Part shown: one piece after another, positions 21,836 through 34,868 of the stretch
Position numbering within the stretch: the stretch's first letter is position 1
Layout: the number at the start of each line of letters is the position of its first letter
Assembly (NCBI GenBank): GCA_028023455.1
Contig: JAQFVV010000253.1
Location: 1,062,469 to 1,126,468 of the forward strand
Length of the DNA stretch: 64,000 nucleotides
Source of the DNA: Epiperipatus broadwayi
Lineage: Eukaryota > Onychophora > Udeonychophora > Euonychophora > Peripatidae
Reading direction: 5' to 3'
Notes under the pieces: generated by a model
The model's database searches: none
Told to the model about the DNA's origin: nothing
What the model saw: the letters and a program-made list of their open reading frames with translations, nothing else
Position numbers and translations under genes: made by a program

Positions 21836-24800
21836 AGCACTAAACATCACATAATCACCATCTCATACTGAAACTGTAAGATTTGTATTCAAATCTTAGT
21901 TTCACCTTAGTTCTGTCATCATTCTACCTCTCGCCCTTTTTGAATGAGTTTTACGTGGATTCTGACCTTGAATATTGGATTAATGCGTAATAATATAATA
22001 TCTGTAAAGTGTTTCAATAAATAATTAAATGTTATATATGCGCACATACTCCAATAAGCTTATTTTTAAAATAACGCATTGCAAGGTATTATTAAATTGC
22101 CATGCATAAGTTATATAAATTTAAATATTCCTATTAATTATTCTGATAGGTTAAATAAATATTTTAAATTATAAATAAAATCAATAATTATATTTTGAAG
22201 CGTAAACATATTATTATTTAGGTCAGATCCAGGTAATACTTAAATTATAAAAATAACTAATTCTCAATTAATATAAAAAAATGTTTTAAAATTCCCCTGC
22301 TAATTAAAGGCAAGTCATAATGGGAGGGGGGGGGAAGATGACAGGGCTAAAAAGGTATTTTAGACATACGGAAATAAAGAAAAAAAGTTTTGTTAAAAAT
22401 AACTTTTATAAATTTAAAAGGTAAAATGTAAAAGTGATCAGATTGAAATTCCAACCTGTATGACTATTGCATCCATGACCTAAAGGAATGTATGGCAAGA
22501 ACCCGAGAGACAGTTGCATGGATGATGTATTGCCTGGATGACGTATTGCTCGATGGATCTCCAAGATAAGGAAATAGAGAATAAAAGCCACAACTGATTA
22601 TTGTTTTTTTTTGGGAATCATGAAAAGTTAGAACCAGAAATGTTAAGCCCAATTATATTTCTCGCAATCCAGAATCTATATCAAGCAATGTGCCAAGAGT
22701 AGGTACCATGCTACGCTCTTCCGGACTGATGGCTATACAATAATAAAATCCCACAAAATGTAATAAACTTACAGTTCTGCTGCTTCCATTGAAAATCTTC
22801 TTCTAAATGTAACTGCCATTGAACCTGGAAACTCGGACTCTCGAAACAGTGTGCACACTGAATGAACTAAAGGTAACCTGATACCCAAGATTAAATTTCG
22901 TTTGAAACTCTCATCGAACTCTAAATCTCTAAAATATTATTTTCCTTTTATTTCCACTATTATGTAATCCTAAAATTAAATCTATTTTCTGTAATAATCT
23001 TATTTATAATGAACCTAGTAAATTATTCTATCTATCATTATTCTACTTGGGTATCCAATTTTATTGTATTTGCTAAGAATATATTTCATGCCCACGTGGT
23101 TTCCGAGCTGATATTTTTATATAATTCGCGGAAGGGTTGCCCTCTTCTGCGAGTTTAATATCATAATAATAAATCATAACGGTTAATAGATTTCAGCTCG
23201 GGAATCATATACTACTTTAATATATTTATAAATACGAGACTTATATTATTAATTAATGTATTTGTCGATGAGCTATCATTCATGTTAAGTTAAATCTTAA
23301 ATATGGTCTTAATGTTAAGAAGAAGGGGGGGTTTATGATAGTAAATTAAATGCTAGTCGTGTGGAGATTGGGGATAGATTTGTATAAATAAATGTGTTTG
23401 CATTAGAGATTTGAACTGTGCTAGTTATTGATACATGAATTTTTATATCGCAGAAATGTAATAGAGGTATTGTCAACATGTTGCTCTCGCACTTAAGGAG
23501 CATACCAAAAAATATAATAACACAGGAACCTTGTCACGCGGTCGGGAATGGATAGGCAAAGACCCCATACCGATACTGCGCTCATGACAGACATACAGGG
23601 CTCCAATCTGACATTTGATCATCCCATCAGCCTCTCACATTTCTTCTGTGATTATCTTTTTGAAAGGCAATTCTCTTATAGCTCGGCAGTATCCATACTA
23701 CTGCAGGTCACTTTAATAATAATTATAAAGTTTATGTGGGGTCTCGCTTCACTCCTCCACATATGTTAACCTATAATTAAATTATTTATAATAAAATATT
23801 AGTGATAAAGTAAATAGGATGATAATTTTGAGAACGAATGCGCACCTCTTTAAAATCTCATACTGTGTCTTGTATCCTTCGTTACTTAAATGTGAGGCAT
23901 GGAGTATAATTAATATTGATATCCAGGTAGCATAATATATTGCTAATGTAAAATTAACCACAATTAAATATAAATTATCTATATCCATGTCTGTGTCTAC
24001 TTAATTTTAAATAATAATTAATATCTCTCATATCAATGAATAGTAGAATATAGTAGTAGTCCATAAGGTTAAATCATTAATTAGAGTCTCTTGTTTACCT
24101 GACCACCGGACCTAGAAAGTAGTGCTATTGTTATGATAGATGTGTTGTCATGTAGGTTTTGTTGTGAATAAATTTACTATATTCGAATATGGTATCACAG
24201 GCCCTGAACCCACCTGTTATGCCACCATTCGAATGTGGTGGTGGAACTTTGCAACATGTTAACAAGGCATACGTAATCTTACCATTACAATACTAGCACA
24301 TAATTGTTGTAAACAAAGGCAAAACTCTCCATATAGTAGTTCCAGCCTATGCCAACCAGAGAAATCAATGGATTCCAGAAGGCTTGTGCATAAAATCCCT
24401 ATCTAGTGCCTACTCATCCAATATTCCCAGACTAGTTTCTGGCTCGTGGCCATCATCAGTGAGGAGCCTTGGATCTGAGAGCACTGCACCAAGATCTTAG
24501 GATCTAATGCAACCCTCCAGCAGTCACTTTTTAACTCTACTTTACTACAAAACTATGAGAATGAAATTGAAAACACAAAAATATAAGCTATTGAGCTTAG
24601 ATTGAAAATATTTTTGTGTTTTCAATTTAATTCTCATAGTTTTGTAGTAAAGTAGAGTTAAAAGGTGGCTGCTGGATGGTTGCATTAGATACTAAGATCT
24701 AGGTGCAGTGCTCTCAGATCCAAGGCTCCTCACTGATGATGGACACAAGCCAGAAACTAGTCTGGGGATATTGGATGAGTAGGCACTAGATAGGGATTTT

Positions 24801-24890
24801 ATGCACAAGCCTTCTGGCATCCATTGATTATTCTGGTTGGCACAGGGTGGCACTAATGTATGGAGAGTTTTGTCTTTGTTAATTTTTAAG
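21836..24890. mobile_element. Foldback family C, copy 1, interrupted by an LTR
   Basis: The outer left end (21836-21868) and the rest (24290-24890) together form one C element. Joining them restores the end seen in C2 (CAAACATCA(C/T), TGATCACCAT-like, then GGCAAAACTC). The interruption is LTR D3. The inner part is a long hairpin: arms about 24311-24584 and 24607-24878, nearly complementary through CTACTTTACTACAAAAC, GATCTTAG/CTAAGATC and CCAGACTAGTTTCTGGCT. No coding potential. Such foldback elements are usually non-autonomous. Confidence 0.7.
21869..24289 (+). mobile_element. Family D-related solo LTR (D3) with 4-bp target duplication
   Basis: It starts TGAAACTGTAAG and ends CTTACCATTACA. 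Compare D1/D2, which start TGAAACAGTAAGG and end CTGACTGTTACA. Direct 4-bp ATAC flanks are at 21865-21868 and 24290-24293. Internal order follows D: a CTTGGGT..GGTTACC block near 22880 in the position of D1's at about 49110, and GACCACC with GTCTCTTGTTT near 24088-24105 matching GTCTTTTGTTT near 50573. It is more diverged from D1 and D2 than those two are from each other. Confidence 0.7.
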
Positions 24891-25107
24891 CACCACATAG
24901 ATTGACTATTATAAACATTTTATTTAGGGAAAAAATATTATTTTTAAAAAACATGGATGCATCCATGCACAAATAATTCAATTTATGTACATGCTAAACA
25001 ACAGCATATAACCAATTACAGTTTGCACATTAAAATAGTAAAGGGAATAAACATAATGCACATAACATAATAAGTTTCTCAAAATATTAACTCTTTTTAT
25101 AAAACTG
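24891..25107. other. AT-rich spacer with a perfect short palindrome
   Basis: Between C1 and foldback B2. It contains the 16-bp perfect palindrome CATGGATGCATCCATG at about 24952-24967. No gene seen. Confidence 0.4.
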
Positions 25108-26020
25108 TAATTCTTAAACACTTGTTGACTTCAAAATCAGATGAAAAGGTATAATAAACATAAACTAATTAAATACACTGAGCCAACTTTCAGAAAAACA
25201 TTGCCAGAATCATAGTGCTGAATAAAGTTATGCAATACAGGCTGACATGATATAATATGTAAATGAGGGACAATATGCAAATAGGACAATTAGATATTCC
25301 ATTTTTCAGACAATGGAACACATGAATCATTTTTGTTGATGAAATGTGGATGCTTTGCAATTTTAAACCTATTTGTATTTTCTTTTCTTATTGTTCCTAA
25401 CATAGCAAATTGTTCTAACATTGGATGGAGAAAATATATGACCAAGGTGTGTTCATGATCAAGAAAGATTGATCTACATCCAGTTGTTTATTTTGCTGTT
25501 GCTCTATGTATTATGGTGAAACTTATGCAAATAGACTCATGGGAATTTCCCAACATGCATATTTGTACAACAGAGCAAAACAAAAGACTAAATACAGATT
25601 GATTTTTTTGATCATGAATCCAACACAAGTTATGTTTTCTTTATCAATGTTAGAATAATTTGCTCTGTTAGGAAAAAAGAAAATACAAAGAAGCATGGGA
25701 AATTTCCAAGGATCCACATTTCATCAACAAAAAGGATTCATGTGTTCCATTATCTGAATAATGGAATATCTAATTACTTTATTTGTATCATGTGTTCCAT
25801 TGTCTGAATAATGGAATATTTAATTACTTTATTTGTATAATATGCCTCATTTACATGTCACATCACATCTATTATATAACTCATCTATATTGCATGACTT
25901 TACTCAACACTATGATTCTGGAAGTGGTTTGCTGAAAGACGGCTGTATATTTAATTAGTTTATGTTTATTATACTTTTTTATAAAAACTCAATGTCAATA
26001 AGTATTTAAGAACTATATAA
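25108..26020. mobile_element. Foldback family B, inverted pair (B2)
   Basis: The left arm (about 25108-25506) and right arm (about 25570-26020) are inverted copies. Outer ends share ATAATAAACATAAACTAATT, and inner parts share CATGATCAA(G/A) and TTTTGCT(G/C)TTG. The loop is about 60 bp. The right arm contains a 50-bp tandem duplication (25739-25788 and 25789-25838, CATGTGTTCCATT-x-TCTGAA). No coding frame. Confidence 0.65.
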
Positions 26021-26164
26021 CATAATAATAAAAGAATATAACAAACACAAAATTATATATATATATATATTAGAAAACACAATGCTTAAAAGTTTATAAA
26101 AATATATCTATAACCGTCATTTAGAGGCACTTGTAGTTTTTGTATATATATGTGTGGGGGGGGG

Positions 26165-27657
26165 TGTTTTAACGGTATACATATGCCATTACATTATTTT
26201 AAAATTAAAATAAAAGGAAATATAAATCTTTAGTAAAAATGATTAAAAGAGTTATGTTAACATATATCTATCGCACAAATGGAAAACTTTAAAATTATTT
26301 TTAAGAAAAAAGTATTTAAAAGTATTTTTGTGAAAAAATTTAATTCTATTGTGTAAAAAGCTAAATATGGAAATGATTGTTTTATTAATTAAATTTAAAA
26401 CAAACTAGATCATGGGGCACTTAAATAATTAAAAGATCAGATAAGAGAATAAAAATTAAAGATTGTTTCCCATTCTGAAGCAGCAACAAGTACACACACC
26501 AAAATGGAAAAACACCTAAACCTTAAGAACAAGTGATGTCATGTTAAATCGGTCCATTGGGTTATTGATAAGCGACTATAAAAAGTATAAAAGGCAAAAT
26601 AATAGCAGTTGTAAGGGAGAATAAACCGACTATTAACCTACATAGCTGTATTGCAGAGTCCATGATGTAGGAGTCTGCAATAGATTTAATTTCCTGTTGT
26701 ATACCAGCTGAGGCAGCCTCCAAACTGATGAGTATTGGAATGGCAGCAAATAATGGACTGGTCCTTCCAGAAATATTAAATGGACTTCAGATCTCCCATG
26801 GACAAGACAGACTTCTTTCATTTATTCAATATAAAAACATTAACAAACTTTCAATTAGTTATATAAAGTATGAACTCTTATCTGACCTAAAAAAGGAAAA
26901 TTCTAAAGCAATTATTATTAATAATCTTTATGTATATATTTAATTAATCATTTCTTTTTTTTTTATTATGTGTTAATTAAAATTATGTTAAATTTCAGTT
27001 GGGTGTGAATGGCTGCATAAATTCATAAAGTTATGGTAGTTTAAGGTAGGGTTGATCACTGGTTATTTGTTTCGCAATTAAATTGGGTCAATGGATTGGT
27101 TGTATAGGTGTAATTAGTAAATGTAGTATGAAGATCCACTATGTGCAGGATCACATTATACACTGCACTTGGGCAAAATAATCCCAATTTTTATTGACCA
27201 TCAGAGGCAGATGGTATTTCCTACTCCTTGGATCACTCCTTTAGCCTACGGAATGGGATAGTAAGTCGGCAAAAAGGACCACAATCCCTTCCTATCAAGT
27301 TTTTTTTTGTTCTTCTCGCAAGACAGATGTAGCATTTCTATACTGGATGAGGGGCATTTTTTCTAGATAATCATGCTGTTCAGGTGTCCATTCCTGACAG
27401 TATGGTATTGTGCTCTCGTATTCATGCTGCATTTAATACATTGATATATCAGATAGATTGGCATTAGTTTGAGGGCAAACTTTTGGCCTGGGAATAAATA
27501 AAGGATGTAGAATATTTTCTTTTTCAAGTGCAATCTATGTAGTCTATCCATACTCAACACTCTAATAAAATATTAATTAGTCCATCTGTGCGGACTTACT
27601 AAAATAAATTAAATTTATAAATTAATATTAAAATCTAAAACAAGATCAATTTTAAAT

Positions 27658-27707
<50 letters not shown>

Positions 27708-28005
27708 CAATAAATGTTTTTTGTGTGTAATTACTGGCAGTGGCTTATTTATTTATTTTTAATATTAAAAATATTTTTTTAAAAAATTAAATATCTTTTC
27801 TTTATTAAAAATGTTTAAGAAGTTATTTATTATAAATCTCTGCATCTTCTAGAGCTAGTGGCATGGGTTAATGGTCAATATAAAATAAAAATTGGATCTT
27901 AACAATATGTATCTCCCTACTATATAAATTCTCTAGGTTCGAATGACCTGGTGGTGCCCTTGTATGGCAGATATGGTAAGACTCCAAAACACTCTGACCA
28001 TTATA
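26165..28005 (+). mobile_element. Family F solo LTR, copy 1
   Basis: It aligns along its whole length with the minus-strand LTR at 47956-45965. Shared blocks include CATTACATTA near the start, TGTTAAATTT(C/A) at 26986, TTTCGCAAT/TTTCGTAGT, GGATTGGTTGTATAGGTG, CTGGCAGTGGCTT near 27736, and GATCTTAACA with TATGTATCTCC near 27900. It begins TG at 26165; the end, near CATTATA at 28005, is blurred by a TA microsatellite. No internal region follows, so it is read as a solo LTR. A TA/TG microsatellite sits inside it (27661-27706). Confidence 0.6.
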
Positions 28006-31000
28006 TATATATGTATATATATATATATATATATAGCCTTATGGGTTAAATATATTCTGTAAATGTTTTTAAAAAAAATTTTAGTTTAAATTGTAATAAA
28101 TAAATTTCCTTTTTGCTAAACTATATAAAATCTTGGACAGATGTTTTACTTACTGAGTAAAACAATTCATTCAACATGTTTGAATATTAATTACTTAAGA
28201 AATATTAAATGACATGCTTACCATTTATTTAAAAATCCAAAATTAATAGTTTAAATCTAGATGAGATTTGATTTGAAGCATGCTGTGTTTTAGATATATG
28301 CAATAAATAAAGTAGTTTTTGTTATTTATAAAATATGGTTATTCTATTTGTGTTAAAATTTTTATTTTTTGGTTTTTTAAATAAATACTATTAAAATAGT
28401 AATTCATGAAGTATTAGTTAGTATAATATTTGTTTGATGTTACAATTTGAGACATTAAGCTTAAAGAGAACTAATTGGGATAAGTTTTAACTTAAATAAA
28501 TCTTAGTAATTAATTTAGTTTACTTGCTTTTAAAATACTGGTTATATCTAGTATACATGTGTTTATAGATGTTTGTGCATACCTGTTATAGATTGAAAGT
28601 TTTAAAAAGAATTATTAAAAATAATATTTTATAAAAAGGGTACTTTAAATAATTATAACTTTAAAGAGCTTTTAAATAGAGTAACAAAGTGTATATTTTT
28701 GAATAAAAATGTTTAGTTTAAAAATAAGTAAATAATTTTATTAAAATTAAATAAATGGTTTATTTAATAATTAAGTAAAATTAATAAAGTTCATTACATG
28801 ACAATTAAAGACTAGATATTACATGTTTAAATAGTCTTGATTAAAAAAGTTCAAGGTCAAGACAATTTAAAAAGTTTAAAATATGCTAATATTTAAAAGA
28901 TCCCACCCTAATATTTCAATTTTATTTGTTGAATTATGGCATTTGACAGACACTCCAGTAAAACACACATAAGAAAGTGTTTATGAAAAGAAAAACCAGA
29001 AAATAAAAACCAGTAATTTGCTCCTAATTTACTACTTCATTATCTTCAGATTATCTTTATTATTTAATCAGTTTAAAAGTTTTTCAGTTGATTTTTTATT
29101 GTTTTAAATATCTGGATAATATGCTAAAGTTATCCTTGCAGTGCTACTTTATAGTATGTGTTCAGCTATTTATTAAATAACAATAATTACTGGAAGATGT
29201 GAGAAATTATATCTTTTTTAAAATTATAAAGTGTTTTACATGGAAAAGTTACTGGAAACTGAGTAAATGTCAAGATATGCATATGTTTATTTTTATTTTA
29301 TTATAGAATTTAGTTAATTCAAATTTTTTGGCTATTAATTATTATTCTTAATACTTTACTGCATAAATTTCAAATTTGTTATTGATACTAGTTGTAATTA
29401 TTACTGATGTTACTTATTACACTTTTGATAAAGTTCTGACTTTAAAATAAATAACTTCTACAGCCAATTTAATTAATGAAAGACAGTCATCATTTGAAAT
29501 AAGTTTGAAAACCAATGTATTCTTTTTCTATTAAACCAAAAAGGATTGCAGTAATTGTTTCAAATTTATGACCACTCTTAAAAATAAGACAAAATACTAT
29601 AATTATAGACTGCTTTTTATAATTTTAATGGAACAAAATGTTCTCCAAATCAACTTTATTAATAGCTTGGAAAAAGCATTATACAGCTTATATTATTGCC
29701 AATACAATTAAAATAATATTGTATTGTCACCCTAATTATTCATCTAGAAATTGTCTACCTATTTACTTAATGTATATTTTCATTGATTTTCTAAAAAAGA
29801 AATAAATTCAAATTTACTTTATGCTTCAACATTATCAAATAATATATGAACTTTGTAAAGGAACTGTCTACTGCTTAATGTATATGCCATCAGCTCATTT
29901 CTCATCAAGTTTATATTTCCATTGAGAACATTGCTACAAAAAAATTTCTGCTCTGAACTGTTGTGTGCATATTTATTTTATCTACTGAGATAAAAGACTA
30001 TATCTTGGTATTTCCTCAAAGAAAATAACAAAACGATCCAACTAAAAGGGATTAATTTCATTGTAAAATGAAAGAACTTCAATCCTTTAAACTTTTAAAA
30101 TGAATAAACAAAATATAGTGTATATGTTTTACATATTTGAAATTATTATTGGTATTATATAATTGCAATTTATAACCTACTCTTAATTATTATTATTGTT
30201 ATTATTATTTATGATGTTATAAAATGTATTTATGATGGTACACCTACATGAAATGGATTTGGTAAAAAATATCTTGGTAAAAGGTTTATTTTAAAAGTTA
30301 TTATTGTCGTATCCAGGGTAGAACAATGTTTTATATCTGACATTTTTTTATAAATGAAAGTGTTTTGGATGTCAGTGTGTGTGAATTTAGATAGCATATA
30401 AAATTTAATGGTTAATATCATTATGCAATTATGATGTATCAATACATACATATTGTTAGACTAAATGGATGTGTTCATATGCTTATGAATGCATGTGTGA
30501 GTTGATTATTTATTTATTATTATTAAACTCATGCCTCATGATTATTAATTGATATATTGCTGAAAGAAAGGTAAAAATTTAGGCATTTGATGTGGATATT
30601 TTATTGCTTTTTAAATGGATTAAGCCCCACCATGAGAAAGAGCATGGCTTACTTTTTTTTTCCAGAACTAACTGAACATAGTTACCAAGTGCCTATTCAT
30701 ATTTCCCACTATCCTCTTTACCTATAAGTTAGTATTAATGTGTATTTTTAAATGTCTTATAATATTTTAAGGAATGTTCATTATTGTACATTATGTTATT
30801 GACTCTATTACAATTCAAATTTAAAATGTATTGTTAGTATTGAGCATATTTATTTCCTTGCCACTCATAGGTATTAGTAGTATTGTACTAGTGTGATTGT
30901 TTTGCGTAATATTTTGCTGTCTTTATAAAATTCATAGTAAGTGTATTCCCACATTGATTTTCAGACACTGTTTTTGTTTTTGTAAAGTATTTAATAAAAT

Positions 31001-31359
31001 ACTAGTATTTCTTGTATAGGAATATATGTGTGTTATTTTGTTCTATGTACATAATATTCAACGAGCCAAAATTAGATAAAACATGAGAAAATTCTCAGAT
31101 AATAATAAGAGCTTTTATTATAATTCTTTGTTGGAATGGTTAGAAAAGAAATATTTATTATAAAGTATACCAATATTTGTATTAATCCATTTGTTAAACT
31201 GAAAGTAATATTTATTTTAAATATTATCTTATTGTGTAAATAAATATTTTTGCTATTTATTAAAATACGTCTGTTTTGTTGCCATTATTACATTCATCAT
31301 CCAAAAAAATCTCATTTAATAAAGTTTTATTATTGATTATTTCATAAAAAGTATATTTC
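28006..31359. other. AT-rich intron sequence without a recognised gene or repeat family
   Basis: Starts with a TA microsatellite (28003-28034). The rest is unusually free of the repeat families found elsewhere in the window. A plus-strand acceptor-like TTTTTTTTTCCAG near 30655-30664 is followed by 20 open codons, and a minus-strand frame of about 45 codons lies near 29825-29960. Neither is convincing as a gene. Confidence 0.35.
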
Positions 31360-31876
31360 AAGCCAATAAATATCATGTGATCACCATTTTTTATGCTTGC
31401 TCTTAACTGTTATTAAAACAGGCAAAACTCCCTATACGTATTGCCACTCAGTGCAATCCAGAGTAATCAATGGATACCAGAAGGCTCGTGCATAAAATCC
31501 CCATTTAGTACCTACTCATCCAATATCCCCAGACTAGTTTCTGGCTTGTGGATTGAAAATATTATAGTGTTTTCAATTCAAGTTTCATAGTTTTGTAGTT
31601 AAGTAAAGATAAAAGATAGTTGCTGGAAGGTTGCATTAGATCCTAAGATCTAGGTGCAATGCTCTCAGATCCAAGCCTCCTCAGCTACAAGCCAGAAACT
31701 AGTCTGGGGATATTGGATGAGTAAGCACTAGATAGGGATTTTATGCACAAGCCTTTTGGCCTCCATTGATTACTTTGGTTTGCACTAAGTGGCAATACAT
31801 ATAGGAAGTTTTTCCTGTTTTAATAACAGTTAAGAGCAAGCATAAGAAATGGTGATCATGTGATGTTTATTGGCTT
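31360..31876. mobile_element. Foldback family C, copy 2
   Basis: Terminal inverted repeats start AAGCCAATAAATATCATGTG (31360) and end CATGTGATGTTTATTGGCTT (31876). Further in, AACTGTTATTAAAACAGG faces CCTGTTTTAATAACAGTT. The left arm lacks the middle part found in C1, so pairing is incomplete: about 31360-31545 with 31690-31876. No coding frame. Confidence 0.75.
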
Positions 31877-31984
31877 AAAACCAATCCTAATAGGATAGTG
31901 GTGGTTATGGTTATTAAAGAACCAAAGACACCAAAATGTAAAGGTATGGAACTGAGTTCAGACCTATATGACTATATAAGCTGA

Positions 31985-32276
31985 TGAGCTTGGATTGAAA
32001 ATATTAGTGTTTTCAATATAAGTCTCATAGTTTTGTAATTAAGTAGAGATCAAAGATGGCTGCTGGAGGGTGCATTAGACCCTAAGATCTATGTGCAGTG
32101 CTCTCAGGTCCAAGGCTCCTCACTGATGAAGGCCACAACTAGAAACTAGTCTGGGAATATTGGATGAGTAAGCACTAGATGGGGATTTTATGCATAAGCC
32201 TTCTGGTATCCATTGATTACTCTGGCTTGCACTGAGTGGCAATACATATAGGGAGTTTTGCCTGTTTTAATAAGAG
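31985..32276 (+). mobile_element. Foldback family C, copy 3 (right arm only)
   Basis: About 290 bp matching the right arm of C1 and C2 (GATTGAAAATATT, then GCTGCTGGAGGG, GTGCAGTGCTCTCAG, ACTAGTCTGGGAATATTGGA). It ends near CCTGTTTTAATAAGAG. It is only about 100 bp from C2, in direct orientation with C2's right arm. Confidence 0.7.
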
Positions 32277-32999
32277 TATATCTTCATGATTACAAAATTT
32301 TATTTACCTATTTTGTTTATTATTTATTTCATCTGCATTATGATAATATAAATACTGTGTTTATTGTCCTTAATTTCAAATACTATATTGTTTTATAGAT
32401 ATAGCATAAAATATATCATTTCTACTTGCTACATTATTTATTTTAGTATTTTGTTGTAAGTTCATGTCAGAAGATATCAAAATTAGATATATTTATAGGT
32501 GTAGAAATAAAGTACTTCTTTTTATTTATAAAACTACAAGTACTTAAATGGTTTTTATTTTCGAATTGATAACCATCCAAAGTGAAAGTTGATGAGGATT
32601 TTTCTTCTATTAATTAATAATTGAGATCTTTATAGATTGCACAAAACAATCGCATTTAACAGGTTATATTATATATAATTAAAAATCAGAATATAAAAGA
32701 AATTTATATAATGGAAATATATATCAGTGTAGATGTTAAAATGATAATTGTATTTAAAAATAGATCTTATTTCAATCATATTTCTCAAAATATTTATGCT
32801 CATCTATATTATTCGTGCTTAATTTTAGTAGTTATTAATCATTAAATTTGGTAATTGAGACTTTAAAAAATTTGATGGGTAGATTACTCGTAAGAATGTG
32901 ATCTGGATACAAATAAATCTACAGTTGCTTTTACTAAAAGCAGAATCATGACTGTTTTTCTGACAATGATCTTATTAGTGACTTGATTTAAAAGAAATG
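32277..32999. other. AT-rich intron sequence
   Basis: No frame or repeat that I can support. Confidence 0.4.
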
Positions 33000-33650
33000 T
33001 GGCATTTTTGTTTGGCAGAATAAAAAATTAAATGTGGAGTTCAATTATTGACAAGAAAGCTTAAAATGATTAGTGGACTAAAACTGCAAAGGAAATACAG
33101 ACATTCAGTGATCGTGATCACTTTAGATATTTTTGATGCACTGAAAGCAACATATATGCTCAAAAATGATATTATTCAATTCAGTAATGGTATTCTCTTT
33201 TAAGGAAAGAATGATATTTCAAATAGGTGGAAAAAGTATTTCAATTATCTGTTGAACTAATAAAAAAAACATTGAAATAATCACTTTTAATGATTTTGCT
33301 CACTCATATTAGAACAAAGATATTCAGCTTAGTGAAATATAAATATATCTTGGAAATCTCAAAAATAGAAAGGCTATAGATTATATTGAAATACTTGAAG
33401 AAGTTTTAAAATTATTGTAAAGAATCTTCAAAATATTGCAGTTTTTTAGGAATATATGGACCCATAAAGATGTGATGTTTGATATAAGGATGTTCCTATT
33501 GGTCTAATTTTTTCTAGCACAAAGAAAATGAATAAGTTTGCAGTCTTTATCATAAAATACTATTATTATCTATTACAGCAAAGTTATTTTCAAGGATTTT
33601 GTCTAGTAGATTGTTGTTAGATATGATTTTTGTTTTTAGGCAATAATAAG
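33000..33650 (+). pseudogene. Decayed LINE reverse transcriptase
   Basis: Fragments in shifting frames follow the N-terminal RT order of non-LTR elements. SNRWKKYFNYLLN (about 33215-33255) matches the RWKxYFxxLLN block. LKNRKAIDYIEILEEVLK (about 33358-33412) matches LKNGKAPGxDGIPAELLK. CSLYHKILLLSITAKLFSRI (about 33540-33600) matches CxNYRGIxLLSIxxKxFxRI. Motifs A and C are not present, so the copy is truncated. Clade is undetermined. Confidence 0.5.
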
Positions 33651-33780
33651 AAAAGTGTCCTCATTTAATCAAACCAATCTTTGGCATTGTTAGAAATTAA
33701 TTAGTTTTTCACCAAATTTGTTTATATTATACAGCTTATAATTTTAATTATGTGTAAATGATTTTTTTTCATCAACCATG

Positions 33781-33850
33781 TGCGGTTTGGCTCGGTTGAC
33801 AGAACATCCGACTTTGGATCGGGAGGTCCCAAAATCAATTCTGGCGCTCA
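33781..33850 (+). mobile_element. tRNA-like SINE head or tRNA pseudogene, anticodon TTG by folding
   Basis: The sequence has an A-box-like TGGCTCGGTTG (33788-33798) and a 5-bp anticodon stem (33807-33811 with 33819-33823) around a 7-base loop with TTG at 33814-33816. The T arm is degenerate (TCCCAAAATCAATTCTGG), so it is not a functional tRNA. A further 60 bp downstream may belong to a SINE body. No clear target duplication. Confidence 0.55.
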
Positions 33851-33900
33851 AACTTCTTATGAACTCCCGAGCAATAAAGCCACTAGAATTTTTTACTGCT

Positions 33901-34868
33901 CATCAAATAAATATGTAATGTTTAAATCATGAGACAATCACATCCTAGTAACTTATTCCAATGTGATTATTCTATGAAATAATTATACAACTTTTACTTA
34001 AAGAAATGAATGGAAGTGTTTATGTTGCAGAAAAATTTAGTGCTGTGGGCACTCTTTGAGCCCTTGTCAGATGATGTGTTGTTTTTTTTCTTTACTGATG
34101 TAAAAGGTATAAGCATGACATCAACCAAAATATGGGCATTTGATAGCTCAATGATGTGGCTTTCCAATGATGTTTACCTCAAAAAAATCGATTGAAATTT
34201 GGATTTTTGGAAACAGTTTTAATTGACCACAGTATTTAATTTTTTTTCTTTTTTGATAACTTTTGTAATTACCACAAAGCGATAAAAGAAAAAAAATGGT
34301 TTACCGAATGCAAGTCAACATTTGCCGCATGTTATTCACAAACAAGGCCTACAATAGAGATTCAACATAATGATCATAAGTAAAATTTTAATTTTTTTAA
34401 TAATATTTAAAAGAAATTTTTAATTTTTTGAAAAAATTATTTTTTTTATTAATTTTAGTTTGTAATTAGTGTGTGTTAGTTTGCAGTTATATATTTATTT
34501 ATGCTCATATAGAATTCATATCTATTGTAATTTTCTAAAGTTTTACCTACACTAATCCACTTATTTTTAAAAATAATGATTTTCAAAAAGTATAATAATT
34601 TATTATTTATAATTATGTTTGTATAATATGTTTGTGTTTACAAATAATGAGTTATAAAACTAATAATCAAATGTATAAAAAGATTGCATGTGCAAGCATA
34701 TAATCAAATTCTGATTCTTGTTTATGTTTCTGTTTATTCTTGTTCATGCTTTGGAGTTACTCTGGTTTTGCTATATGTTTCGTAACATTATTTTCAAGTC
34801 TATAGCTAACAAATGGACTATATACAAATTAATTATATCTATGTGATACAATAAATATAACAAGATAG
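33901..34868. other. Intron sequence, no gene seen
   Basis: A 61-codon plus-strand frame at 34010-34195 has no recognisable domain or splice bounds. Otherwise T-rich low-complexity sequence. Confidence 0.35.

Noticed and set aside
22773-22928. Minus-strand stretch of 51 open codons with good acceptor and donor signals
   Set aside because: It lies inside solo LTR D3, at the same offset as related non-coding LTR sequence in D1 and D2, and has no M13 or other known similarity.
30230-30451. Minus-strand frame with IYKKMS, first considered for the M13 block before LHFRRF
   Set aside because: No usable splice sites in phase. The exon at 16981-16871 fits far better.
30665-30730. Possible last plus-strand exon after a TTTTTTTTTCCAG acceptor
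   Set aside because: Only 20 codons, no partner exons and no recognisable protein.
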